Assembly (NCBI GenBank): GCA_019973575.1
Contig: BPUI01000001.1
Location: forward strand, 1,376,342 to 1,440,341
Direction of reading: 5' to 3'
Source: Gemmatimonadetes bacterium T265
GTDB lineage: Bacteria; Gemmatimonadota; Gemmatimonadetes; Gemmatimonadales; Gemmatimonadaceae
Length of the DNA: 64,000 nucleotides
The translations under genes and the position numbers were made by a program. This document shows positions 25,369 through 35,495 of this stretch, one piece after another; position 1 is the first letter of the stretch; each line of letters opens with the position of its first letter. The notes beneath the pieces were generated by a model. It was not told the DNA's origin, searched no databases, and worked only from the letters and a program-made list of their open reading frames with translations.

Positions 25369-26361
25369 ATGATCCGCTGGGGCCTCTGCTGTCAGTTTGT
25401 CGACGCCACGTCCATCAAGTTCCGGACGGCGACCCACCGCTACGTCTCCGGCCTCGACCCGGCCGCGCGGCGCGACTACCTCGCCGGCATCGCGCGCGAC
25501 AACGCCGCCGCCCTCGCCCAAGCCGTCGAGTTCTGCTACGTGCTCGGCATCGGCGCGTTCCGCGTCAACAGCCAGATCCTGCCGCTCGCCACGCATCCGG
25601 TCACCGGCTACACCCTCGGCTCGCTCGACGAGGCGGCCGACCTCGCCGCCGAGTTCGCCGCGGTGCGGCCACTCGCCGAGTCGCTCGGCATCCGCCTCTC
25701 GTTCCACCCGGACCAGTTCGTCGTGCTCAACTCCGAGCGCGAGAGCGTCCGCGAGGCGTCGCGCCAGGAGCTCGAGATGCAGGGCTACGTGGCCGAACTC
25801 GTCGGGGCGGACCTGCTCACCCTCCACGTCGGCGGTGCGACGGGCGGGGTCGACGCGGCGATCGACCGCCTCGAGCGCGCCCTCGACACGCTCTCGCCTC
25901 GCGCCCGCGCGCGGCTCGGCTTCGAGAACGACGACCGGCTGTTCGCGCCGAGCGATCTCCTGCCGCTCTGCGCGCGGGCGGGCGTCGCGCTGGTCTACGA
26001 CTCGCACCACCACCGCTGCCACCCGGACGCGCTCACCGTCGACGAGGCGTCGCTGCGCGCGGCCGAGACGTGGGCGGGGCGGGACCCGGCGCTCGGGTTC
26101 GCGGCGCGCGAGCCGTACTTTCACGTTTCGTCGCCGCGCGACGGCTGGGACGCGAAGAACCCGCGCCCGCACGGCGACTACGTCGACCCGGCGGACGTCC
26201 CTGCGCTGTGGCGACTGATGGACGTCACGGTCGACGTCGAGGCGAAGGAGAAGGAGCGCGCCGTGCTCGCGATCAAGGCGGCGATCGACGGCGAGGACGC
26301 CGTGCTCGTGGGGGTGCCCGCGCCGGGGATGCCTGCACCGCTGATGGAGCTCGCCGTCTGA
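25369..26361 (+). CDS. uvsE: UV damage endonuclease
   Basis: 330 residues. TIM-barrel nuclease of the UvdE/UvsE family: start 'MIRWGLCCQF', 'RVNSQILPLATHP', 'RLSFHPDQFVVLNS', 'LTLHVGG', 'GFENDD' and 'LVYDSHHHRCHPD', with the His/Glu/Asp residues that bind its three metal ions. Later 'FHVSSPRDGWDAKNPRPHGDYV' completes the site. It nicks DNA 5' to UV photoproducts in an excision route independent of UvrABC. ATG 25369 is used because the conserved 'IRWG' follows at once. The coding region begins only 15 bp after the preceding terminator. Confidence 0.93.
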   Translation: MIRWGLCCQFVDATSIKFRTATHRYVSGLDPAARRDYLAGIARDNAAALAQAVEFCYVLGIGAFRVNSQILPLATHPVTGYTLGSLDEAADLAAEFAAVRPLAESLGIRLSFHPDQFVVLNSERESVREASRQELEMQGYVAELVGADLLTLHVGGATGGVDAAIDRLERALDTLSPRARARLGFENDDRLFAPSDLLPLCARAGVALVYDSHHHRCHPDALTVDEASLRAAETWAGRDPALGFAAREPYFHVSSPRDGWDAKNPRPHGDYVDPADVPALWRLMDVTVDVEAKEKERAVLAIKAAIDGEDAVLVGVPAPGMPAPLMELAV

Positions 26362-26459
26362 CCGCGCCGGCCGTCGGCGCCCCCGCCGCTGCTGCTCCCG
26401 CCGCCGCCACCACGGCGCCGGCCGCCCTCCCGCCCGGTGTACGGATTCGGGCGGCATGG

Positions 26460-28268
26460 GTGCGCGCCCGGGCACGCAACGCGCTCCGGCGCCGCGCGCT
26501 CATCGCCGGCGTGGGCGTGGTGGCCCTCGCGGGCACGCTCGCCGCGCTCGTCCTCGTGCCGCGCGAGGCGATCCGCGAGGCGCGCAACGCGATGCCGCTG
26601 CCGGGCGAGAAGGTCGACACGGCCGGCTTCGTCGCCGCCGTCGCGGCGGCGCAGGACGAGTACCGCGTCGCCGCCGCCGCCGTGACCGCGAAGCTCGCCG
26701 CCGCGTCGCGCGCGACGGCCGCCCTCGCCGCCGCGCGCCAGCGGGCCGCCGCGGCCGCGGTGGCGCTCGTGCGCACGGGGGTGTCGCGTGACTCGGCGCG
26801 GAGCGCGATGGCCGAGCTCGACCGCCTCCTCGCCCGGGCGCGCACCTCGCCGCTCCCGAGTTCGTACCGCGCGCTGGCCGACGCACCGGGGCTGCGCGGG
26901 GATCCGCGCGTGCGCGCGCTCGTCGATTCGCTCGACGACGTGGAGCGCGAGCGCGAGTCGTACGGTGTGGGAGGGGTCGACCCGGTCTACGTCTCGCTCA
27001 CGAACCGCGCGACGCAGCTCGGCCGTGCGGTCGAAGGCATCGCGGAGCGCCGGCGCACCGCTCTCGAGATGGAGCTCAGCGCTCCGGAGCCGTCGGTCGC
27101 CAGTACGGGCGCGCCGAGCGCGCCCGCCCCGAGCGTGGCCGGACCGCCGGCCGTGGGCGACTCGGCCGCGGGCGGGCGCGCGGGCGGCGTGCCGGTCGTC
27201 TCGCGCCTCGCCCCGACGGTCGTCGTCGCCGACACGGCCGCCGAGGCGGCACGGCGGGTGGTGACGGCGGCGCAGCTGGCGCGGACGCAGGGGGCGCTCG
27301 CCGCCGCACGCGTGAAAGATCTCGCCGCAGACCGGCGGGTCGAGGCCGTGCGCGCGCGCGCCGGCTTCGACACGCCGCCGCTCGCGGTCGCGGCCGCGGC
27401 CCTCGTGCTCGGCGCCGTGCTCGGCTTCGCGACCGCGTTCCTGACCGAGGTGCGCCGCCCGCGGGTGGCCGATGCGGAAGAGGCCGAGCGTGTCACGCGG
27501 GCGCGGGTGCTGGCGGTGGTGCGGCCGAGCGCGGACGTCACGCCCGAGCGCGGGCGGCGGCTCGTGGACGAGCGGGCGGGCGGGGCGGGGCCGGCGCTTC
27601 CGGCGCTCGTCGACCCGGCCGTCGAGGGCTACCGTCTGCTCTACTTCGGCCTCGCGCCGATCGGGGCGGCGGTGCCGCGCATGGCGATCACGGCGGCCGA
27701 GCCGGTGGTCGCGGCGGCGGTCGCGCTGAATTTGGCGGCTGCGGCGGCCGAGGACGGGCGCAGCACGCTCGTGGTCGACGCGGACGTGCGCGCGGCGGTG
27801 CTCTCTGCGGTCGTCGGCGTGCGCGACCGGATCGGGCTCGTGGACCTCGTGCGGGCGGGATTCGCGCCGCGCGAGGCGGTGATACCTGTGGCGGTCGGGC
27901 GCGACGTCTCGGTCGACGTGCTACCGGCGGGACTCACGGCGATCGCCGGGCGGGAGGCGCCGGAGGGCGTGCGGGAGGGAGATGACCCGCGGGCGGTGCT
28001 CGCGCGGTTGGCGAGGGGGTACGACGTCACGGTCACGACGATTCCGCCGGTCGCGGCGGGGAAGGCGGGCGCGGGCGACGGCGGGGCGCGCGCGGTGGCG
28101 GAGGGGCTCGCGCGGGAGGTGCTGTCGCGCGAGGTGATCGTGTGCGCGCGGGCGGGGCACACGCCGCTCGCGGCGCTGACAAAGGAGATCGCGCGGCTGA
28201 ACGCGGCGGGGGCGCACGTGAGGGGGCTGGTGGTATGGGACGACGCCCTCCCAGCGCTGAGGAGTTAG
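26460..28268 (+). CDS. Wzz/BY-kinase-like polysaccharide co-polymerase with degenerate P-loop
   Basis: About 602 residues. Two membrane segments (near 12-34 and 310-332 from this start) bracket a long Ala-rich, coiled-coil periplasmic part, the Wzz/PCP topology. The C-terminal 250 residues follow the CpsD/BY-kinase pattern: 'EGYRLLYFGLAPIG' (the FRTLRTNL-like helix), 'MAITAAEPVVAAAVALNLAAAAAEDG' and the Walker A'-like 'STLVVDADVR'. Where a GEGKS/T P-loop should be, the sequence is AEPVVAAA, so ATP binding is unlikely; there is also no terminal Tyr cluster. It may be a non-catalytic scaffold for chain-length control. GTG 26460 is the first plausible start after the uvsE stop, but its choice is uncertain. 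Confidence 0.65.
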   Translation: MRARARNALRRRALIAGVGVVALAGTLAALVLVPREAIREARNAMPLPGEKVDTAGFVAAVAAAQDEYRVAAAAVTAKLAAASRATAALAAARQRAAAAAVALVRTGVSRDSARSAMAELDRLLARARTSPLPSSYRALADAPGLRGDPRVRALVDSLDDVERERESYGVGGVDPVYVSLTNRATQLGRAVEGIAERRRTALEMELSAPEPSVASTGAPSAPAPSVAGPPAVGDSAAGGRAGGVPVVSRLAPTVVVADTAAEAARRVVTAAQLARTQGALAAARVKDLAADRRVEAVRARAGFDTPPLAVAAAALVLGAVLGFATAFLTEVRRPRVADAEEAERVTRARVLAVVRPSADVTPERGRRLVDERAGGAGPALPALVDPAVEGYRLLYFGLAPIGAAVPRMAITAAEPVVAAAVALNLAAAAAEDGRSTLVVDADVRAAVLSAVVGVRDRIGLVDLVRAGFAPREAVIPVAVGRDVSVDVLPAGLTAIAGREAPEGVREGDDPRAVLARLARGYDVTVTTIPPVAAGKAGAGDGGARAVAEGLAREVLSREVIVCARAGHTPLAALTKEIARLNAAGAHVRGLVVWDDALPALRS

Positions 28269-28273
28269 GCGTC

Positions 28274-28485
28274 GCGGGGCTGGCGGGGCGGGTAGGGCGG
28301 CGGCCGGGTCGGGAACCGTGGGGGGGCTTGCCCTGCTCCTGTGGTGCAGCCGGCCGCCGTCTCCGTCCCGTGGCTCCGCTCCGGGGGTCTGCCCCGCTCC
28401 GCCCGGAACCGCCCCAACGACCTGCCCGCGTGCGCCCACCTGGCACGCCCCCCCCCCCACGCCCTACTCGCCCCGCCAGCCCCGC
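28274..28485. repeat. hairpin-bearing intergenic element, copy A
   Basis: Outer arms 28274-28299 and 28460-28485 are 26-bp inverted repeats with one G-U mismatch. The interior contains GCGGCGGCCGGGTCGGG (shared with copy B at 49745) and CGGAACCGCCCCAACGACCT (28404-28423, identical in copy C at 62117), followed by a further 30 bp resembling copy C. It fills the 321-bp gap before the PEBP gene. No coding sequence and no transposase are present. Confidence 0.7.
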
Positions 28486-28589
28486 CCCGCCCTCGGTCGC
28501 GGCCAGCGTTCGAGCGCCGGAGCCGCGGTCAGCAGCAAGGCAGGCACGACCGATGCCGGGGGCCCACCTCTCACCTCCAACGATACAAC

Positions 28590-29069
28590 ATGCCCCTCGC
28601 CATCCGCTCCACCGCCTTCGTCGACACCGGCACCATCCCGACGCGCTACACCTGCGACGCCGACGGCGTCTCCCCTCCGCTGGAGTGGGAGCAGGTCCCC
28701 CCGGGCGCGCGCTCGCTCGTGCTGATCGTCGACGACCCCGACGCGCCCGACCCCGCGGCGCCGGAGCGCGTCTTCACGCACTGGGTCGTCTACGACCTGC
28801 CGCCTAACGTCGGGCGGGTGGACGAGGCGGCGAGCCCGGGCGGCGTCCCCGACCCCGGGCGCGAGGCGCGCAACGACGAGGGGCAGCCCGGCTACACGCC
28901 GCCCTGCCCCCCGATCGGCCGGCACCGCTACTACTTCCACCTCTACGCGCTCGACGCCGAGCTCGGCGACCTCGGCCCCGAGGCGGGGCGCTACCAGGTC
29001 GAGACCGCGATGCGCGGGCACGTCCTCGAGAGCGCCGAGCTCGTGGCGACGTACGGGCCGCGCGGGTAA
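28590..29069 (+). CDS. YbhB/YbcL-type PEBP (Raf-kinase-inhibitor-like) protein
   Basis: 159 residues. 'DTGTIPTRYTCDADGVSPPLEW' start, 'VLIVDDPDAPDPAAPERVFTHWVVYDLPP' with the DPD ligand-pocket motif, 'YTPPCPPIGRHRYYFHLYAL' with the conserved GxHRY segment, and 'MRGHVLESAELVATY' end define the bacterial PEBP family. These small soluble proteins bind anionic ligands in a conserved pocket; no enzyme activity is firmly known. No signal peptide. A PEBP domain also forms the C-terminus of the fusion protein at 35496. Confidence 0.92.
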   Translation: MPLAIRSTAFVDTGTIPTRYTCDADGVSPPLEWEQVPPGARSLVLIVDDPDAPDPAAPERVFTHWVVYDLPPNVGRVDEAASPGGVPDPGREARNDEGQPGYTPPCPPIGRHRYYFHLYALDAELGDLGPEAGRYQVETAMRGHVLESAELVATYGPRG

Positions 29070-29096
29070 CACGCGGCCCGTCCGCCGGTCCCGCGC

Positions 29097-30713
<1,617 letters not shown>

Positions 30714-30814
30714 AAGGGGTGCTGGACGGTTCGAAGTGGGGAGTGGGATCCCGCGTCGGGGGCGCGGGTCTGGCACGAGGCGTAGGTTAGTAGGCCCTCC
30801 CTCGACGTTCCGTG

Positions 30815-30846
30815 AACGGCACCTAAACGGCACCTTAACGGCCGGC
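30815..30846. promoter_or_regulatory. three 11-bp-spaced direct repeats, candidate OmpR-type operator
   Basis: AACGGCACCT begins at 30815 and 30826 and a third AACGGCC at 30837, exactly 11 bp apart. OmpR-family regulators bind tandem half-sites at about 10-11 bp spacing. The site lies 28 bp before the response-regulator start and about 100 bp before the divergent protease start, so autoregulation and control of degP are both plausible. Binding itself is inferred. Confidence 0.6.
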
Positions 30847-30873
30847 ACCCTGACGACGGTACTCACACGGCAC

Positions 30874-31566
30874 GTGCGCATCCTGGTCGCCGAGGACGAC
30901 GCGAAGCTCGCGGACATGCTCGCCCGCAGCCTGCGCGAGGAGGGGTACGCGGTGGACGTCGCGGCCGACGGGGAGCAGGCGCTCACGCAGGCGGCGGTGA
31001 ACGCGTACGACGCGATCGTGCTCGACGTCGGGCTGCCGCGGCGCGACGGGCTGGAGGTGAGTCGCGCGCTGCGGGCGCGCGGGCTGCGCACGCCGCTGTT
31101 GATGCTGACGGCGCGCGACGCGGTCGACGACCGCGTGGCGGGGCTCGACGCGGGGGCGGACGACTACCTCGTGAAGCCGTTCTCGGTGCGCGAGCTGATG
31201 GCCCGCGTGCGCGCCCTGCTGCGCCGCATGCCCGAGCTGCTCCCCGCCACGCTCGCCGTCGGCGACCTCGTGCTCGACACGCGCACGCACTCGGCCGCGC
31301 GCGCGGGGCGGCCGATCCCGCTCACGGCCAAGGAGTACGGGATGCTGGAGTACCTCGCGCGGAACGCCGGGCGGGTGGTCGGGCGGGCCGAGCTGACGGA
31401 GCACCTCTGGGACGAGAACCACGACCCGTTCTCGAACGCGATCGAGGTCTACGTCAACCGGCTGCGCAAGAAGGTGGACGACGGCCACGCGTCGTCGCTC
31501 ATCCACACGCGGCGCGGTGCGGGGTACGTGCTGGCCGCGCCAGGGGGTGAGGGTGCGGACGGGTGA
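30874..31566 (+). CDS. OmpR-family response regulator
   Basis: 230 residues. Receiver domain: acidic pocket 'AEDD' at 6-9, phospho-acceptor D51 in 'VLDVGLP', Thr in 'LTARD', K101 in 'LVKPF'. DNA-binding winged helix of the OmpR type: 'LTAKEYGMLEYLARNAGRVVGRAELTEHLWD' and the recognition part 'AIEVYVNRLRKKVDD...IHTRRGAGYVL'. The GTG start at 30874 gives the normal 'RILVAEDD' beginning. Its kinase partner follows after a 174-bp gap that contains a palindromic repeat. Divergent degP suggests an envelope-stress or metal-response role, which is inference. Confidence 0.93.
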   Translation: MRILVAEDDAKLADMLARSLREEGYAVDVAADGEQALTQAAVNAYDAIVLDVGLPRRDGLEVSRALRARGLRTPLLMLTARDAVDDRVAGLDAGADDYLVKPFSVRELMARVRALLRRMPELLPATLAVGDLVLDTRTHSAARAGRPIPLTAKEYGMLEYLARNAGRVVGRAELTEHLWDENHDPFSNAIEVYVNRLRKKVDDGHASSLIHTRRGAGYVLAAPGGEGADG

Positions 31567-31574
31567 GTGGGTGT

Positions 31575-31699
31575 GTCATCCTGAGCGCAGCGAAGGATCT
31601 TGCGTCCCGTGTGAGGGGTGAAGCACGCCAAGATGGACCGTCCCGGGCCCCGCGGTGCCGCGGTCCGCACACGAGATCCTTCGCTGCGCTCAGGATGAC
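31575..31699. repeat. palindromic intergenic repeat between regulator and kinase
   Basis: Arms 31575-31600 and 31674-31699 are perfect 26-bp inverted repeats separated by 73 bp. The arm word (GTCATCCTGAGCGCAGCGAA then GGATCT) resembles dispersed REP-like words I recall from intergenic DNA of several phyla. As RNA it would form a long hairpin between two genes of one system. It could lower kinase expression or stabilise the upstream message. Confidence 0.75.
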
Positions 31700-31740
31700 G
31701 GCCGCCACGATTCGTTAGGCATCAGTTAGTCGTCCGACGC

Positions 31741-33165
31741 ATGCTCACCTCCATCCGCGCCCGGCTCACCGCGTGGTACGCCGTGGCGTTCGCGCTCTTC
31801 GAGCTCGTCTTCGCGGTCGCGGGCTACGGCTTCGTCGCCCGCGCGACCGGGGCGCGCGTCGACGAAGACCTGGCGCGCACCGGGGGCGCGGTGACGGCGG
31901 CGCTCGCGGCGGAGCAGGCGGAGGGCGCGTTCGCCACCGAGGCCGTGGCCGCCGTGATGCGCGAGTTCCGCCTGAGTGACGCCGCCGTCGCGGTGTTGGA
32001 CCGCGAGACGGGAGTCGCGCTCATCGCGTCCGGCCCCCCCGGGGGCGGACCCCCCGGCGGCTGGCGCCGGCTGGTGGTGCCCCCCGCGCCCGCCGACTTC
32101 CGGGCGGTGCTCCTCGCCGCCCCGCCGGCGCCGGCGCTCGTCACGCTGCGCACGGCCGGCGCGCCGGTGCGCGTGTACACGAGCGCGTACCGCTTCGCCG
32201 GGCGCGAGCTGACCGTGGGCGTGTCGCGGTCGCTGGCGCCGCAGGTGCGCACACTTGCCGACGCGCGCACCGCCCTCACGGTCGGCGTGCCGCTGATGCT
32301 CGCCGCCGCGGTCGCGGGCGGGTACGCGCTCGCGCGGCGGGGGCTGCGGCCGGTGTCGACGATGACGCGCCAGGCCGCGCAGATCAGCGCGGGCACGCTG
32401 CACGAGCGCCTGCCGGTGTACGACCCGCGCGACGAGGTGGGCCGCCTCGCCGCGGTCTTCAACGACCTGTTAGGCCGGCTCGAGGCGGCGTTCGACCAGC
32501 AGCGCCGCTTCGTCGCCGACGCGTCGCACGAGCTGCGCACGCCGGTGGCGATCATCGCGGGCGAGGCGGAGCTCGCCCTCGGGCGCGAGGGGCGCGACGC
32601 GGGCGCGCTCCGCGCCGCGCTCGCGACGATCGGGCAGGAGGCGGCGCGGCTGCAGCAGATCGTCGCCGACCTCTTCCTCCTCGCCCGCGCCGACGCCGGC
32701 GAGCGGCCGCGCGCGGTCGAGGAGCTCTACCTCGCCGACCTCGTGGCCGAGGTGACGCACGCGGTGCGCACGCTCGCGGCGCGCAAGCGGATCACCGTCG
32801 CCGAGCGGGTCGACGGGGAGCTGCCCTTCCGCGGGGACGAGGCGCTGCTGCGGCGGCTGCTGCTCAACCTGCTCGACAACGCGATCAAGTACACGCCCGA
32901 CGGCGGCGCGGTGACGGTGGCCGCGGCGCGGCGGGGGGCGGAGTACGTCGTCGAGGTCACGGACACGGGGCCCGGGATCCCGCCCGAGCAGCGGGGGCGG
33001 GTGTTCGAGCGGTTCTTCCGCGGGGCGCGGGGCGGGAGCGGGGCGGGGCTCGGGCTGGCGATCGCGCGGTGGGTCGCGGAGGCGCACGGCGGCGGCGTCG
33101 CGCTGGCGCGGACGGGGGAGGGCGGGACGACGTTCGCGGTGACGCTGCCGGCGGCGGACGCCTAA
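31741..33165 (+). CDS. sensor histidine kinase of the HtrA-linked two-component system
   Basis: 474 residues. Two membrane segments (about 10-32 and 178-198) enclose a periplasmic sensor of about 145 residues containing a Gly/Pro loop. Then a HAMP domain ('LRPVSTMTRQAAQISAGTLHERLPV'), the HisKA box with phospho-accepting H263 in 'DASHELRTPVAI', and HATPase motifs 'LLLNLLDNAIKYTPDGG' (N box), 'DTGPGIPPEQ' (G1), 'GGSGAGLGLAI' (G2) and 'GGTTFAVTLP'. Phosphorylates the regulator at 30874. Signal unknown. ATG immediately follows GTTAGTCG, another TTAG-type word. Confidence 0.93.
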   Translation: MLTSIRARLTAWYAVAFALFELVFAVAGYGFVARATGARVDEDLARTGGAVTAALAAEQAEGAFATEAVAAVMREFRLSDAAVAVLDRETGVALIASGPPGGGPPGGWRRLVVPPAPADFRAVLLAAPPAPALVTLRTAGAPVRVYTSAYRFAGRELTVGVSRSLAPQVRTLADARTALTVGVPLMLAAAVAGGYALARRGLRPVSTMTRQAAQISAGTLHERLPVYDPRDEVGRLAAVFNDLLGRLEAAFDQQRRFVADASHELRTPVAIIAGEAELALGREGRDAGALRAALATIGQEAARLQQIVADLFLLARADAGERPRAVEELYLADLVAEVTHAVRTLAARKRITVAERVDGELPFRGDEALLRRLLLNLLDNAIKYTPDGGAVTVAAARRGAEYVVEVTDTGPGIPPEQRGRVFERFFRGARGGSGAGLGLAIARWVAEAHGGGVALARTGEGGTTFAVTLPAADA

Positions 33166-33177
33166 CGTGGCCCGGCG

Positions 33178-34065
33178 CTACGGCGCCTTGTTCGCCGGCC
33201 GGATGGTCTGGAACTCGTAGCTGAGCACGCTCTTCGCCGTGTACTTGTCGCTCCCCGGCGTGAGCCCGACGACGAGGCCGAGGTTCCAGTCGAGCCCGGG
33301 GATGAAGCGGAGGTCGACGGTCGGCACGATCGCGTGGCGCTGGTCGCGCACGGCGAGCAGCTAGCCTAACGGTCCGACCTGGTTGTAGTACTCGACCCCG
33401 GGCTGCGCGAAGTGGTAGCTCCGCCAATACACCCCGCCCGCGAAGCCGCCCGAGAAGCGGCTCCCCGCGTTCTCGGTGCCGACCATCTCGCTCCCGCCGC
33501 CGTGCTCGCCGGTCGACGGCCCCCCCGACGAGCCGCCCGACGACGAACTCTGCTCGTTGCTGAACGTGCGCCCGACGATCGGGTTGAGCACGAGGCGGAA
33601 GTCGTTGAGGTCGCGCTGCAGGATGAGCCGCGCCTCGAGCTCCTGCGCCGCCTCGTACTTCGCGCGCGGCACCGAATACTCGAGGTAGAGCGCCGGGTCG
33701 AGGAAGCGCTGGTAGCGGCTGCCGAAGCGGTAGCGCCCCTCCACCCGCGCCGCCGTGTAGCGCAGCGGCAGCCCCGGGGCGCTCTCGAAATCCGCGTAGG
33801 TCGCCAGCGTGAACTGGTCCGTCATCCCGTACTCGAACTCGGCGCTGTGTGCGGTGACGCCCTGCTCGCGCACCGTCTTGCCGAAGTGGCTGTAGTCGAG
33901 GTCGCTCCTCGCGACCCACGAGTTCCAGAGCGCGGGCTCGGCCCACCCCTGCATGGGCGTGTCCCACTGGTAGACGCGGTAGCGCTGCGCCGCGGCGGGC
34001 GCGGCGAGGGCGGCCGTGCCTAACGCGACGGCCGCCGCGGCGTACGAAACCAGGCGCGTGCTCAT
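33178..34065 (-). pseudogene. outer-membrane beta-barrel-type protein interrupted by an in-frame TAG
   Basis: Start 'MSTRLVSYAAAAVALGTAAL' is a signal peptide; the mature part has alternating strands and paired aromatic residues (RYRVYQWDTPMQGWAEP, FTLATYADFESAPG, RYRFGSRYQRF, YLEYSVPRAKYEA). After 234 codons an amber stop (33361-33363) interrupts the frame immediately after a GTTAGGC word. The same frame then continues for 60 protein-like codons ('LLAVRDQRHAIVPTVDLRFI' through 'SVLSYEFQTIRPANKAP') to a natural stop at 33178. A single GAG to TAG change would explain it. ATG overlaps the upstream gene's TGA, so the two are coupled. Product annotation rests on composition only. Confidence 0.75.
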
Positions 34066-35318
34066 TTCTGCCCCGTGACGATCTTGAGGTTGGGGACCTC
34101 GGCGTCCACCGGCCCGGCGAACAGGCGGTCGGCGAGCGGGCCGTAGCGGCGGTAGGCGGGCGGGTCGGCGTGCACGACCATCGCGTACCGCCCGCTGCGC
34201 GGGACGCGGAGGTTCATGCCGTAGTGGTGGATCCAGGGGTGCCATATGAACGGCGGCGAGAACGTGCCGACCGCGCGCCCGCGCGCGTCGAGCACCGTCA
34301 CCCGCGGCTGCCCCACGGGCAGGAAGCGCCCGGTGAGCGTGTCGCGTACGCCGACCTCGAGGTGCGCGTTGCGCGCCGCGCTCTCGTCGGCCTCGATCGT
34401 GTAGCGCAGGCCGATGCCGTCGGGGGTCCGCCCGTGCGGCTCCCAGTACCCCTCCGCGCGCTCGAACGCGACGTAGGTGGTGTACTCGCCCGCGCGCGCC
34501 TGCGCGCCGCTCACCGCGACGTTGTTCGCCATCTCGTTGAGTGAGCGCGCGAGCGCGGCGCCCTCGTCGAGCGCGAGCCGGCGCTCCGCGGTGTCGGCGG
34601 CCGCGCGGGCCGCCGGGTCCGCGGCCGCCCGCGTCACGCGCGCGAGCGCCTCGGGCGCGGGCGCCACGTCCGCGAACTGGGCCGTCACGCTGTCGGAGAA
34701 GCGGTCGCCGTTGCTCGGGTCGTGGCGCCAGTAGGTCGGCGGCGCGACCTCGACGCGAAGCGTCACGGGACCGCCGGCCGGTCAGCGCAGGTTGTCGCCG
34801 TAGCGGTGCAGCACGGGGTACCACCCGAACGGCAGCGGCCGCGCGTCGAGCGTGCGCCCGCCCGCGTCGACGAGCGTCGTGCGCACCGTGAGGCCGGGGA
34901 CGACGCGCCCGTCGGCCGCGTCGCGCACGACGACGCCCAAGTGCACTTCCCCCGGCGCCGGGTCGTGCCGCACGAGCCGGCCGCCCGCGCCCGGCTCGGC
35001 GTAGGGCAGCGCGGGCGTGACGGCGTACGCCAGGCGGTACTCGCCCACGGCCATCTCGGCGCTCGCGGCCGCCTCGTGCGCGCGCACCCAGACGAGCTCC
35101 TGCCGCACCGCGTTCCCCTGGTCGCGCGCGCGTTCGAGCTCCTCCGGCGTGGCCTCGTCGCTCGCCTCGAAGGGCGGGAGCGACGGCGCGGTGCCCCGCC
35201 CCGCCTCGGTCGTGCGCATGCCGCGCGGCGCGTTGGGGTTGACCGTGAGGCACGCGGCGAGCAGGACGGTTAGGCAGAGGGCCGCGACGCCGGCCGCAGC
35301 GGGCGTGCGGACGGGCAT
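34062..35318 (-). pseudogene. duplicated P19/Tp34-like iron-transport lipoprotein split by an in-frame TGA
   Basis: Start at 35318 has GGAGG 9 bp upstream and a lipoprotein signal (AALCLTVLLAACLTV). The frame stops at TGA 34782-34784 after 178 codons, then resumes in the same frame: 'HRYGDNLR' stop 'PAGGPVTLRVEVAPPTYWRH'. The second half repeats the first: 'HHYGMNLRVPRSGRYAMVVH' aligns with 'HRYGDNLR-x-PAGGPVTLRV'. So the original was one lipoprotein of about 418 residues with two tandem domains resembling the P19/Tp34 Fe2+-transport fold. At the stop position the family pattern has an aliphatic residue. Pseudogene, sequencing error or readthrough are all possible. The C-terminal half could still be translated from GTG 34766. 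Confidence 0.7.
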
Positions 35319-35495
35319 GAGGTGTTCCTCCGGCATCATCTCGTCGGACTGTATGGTGGAGTACACACGCGCCCTGCACGCGGCGTGCGCGGCGGCCTCG
35401 GCGGCGTCGACCGTTCCGCGCGCCGGCCGCCCGGCGGACCGGAAGCTGCGCTGCGCTACGTGGTCGACCGTGCCCGCCCGCTCCGAACGCCGTCC

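Noticed and set aside
34782-34784. TGA as a selenocysteine codon
   Set aside because: Aligning the two internal repeats places an aliphatic residue there, not Cys. No bacterial SECIS-like hairpin is obvious immediately downstream, and the neighbouring gene has a TAG instead.
34766-35318. Treating the two halves of the P19-like gene as two normal separate genes
   Set aside because: The second half has no signal peptide or ribosome-binding site, begins in mid-domain, and is in the same frame as the first half across the stop.
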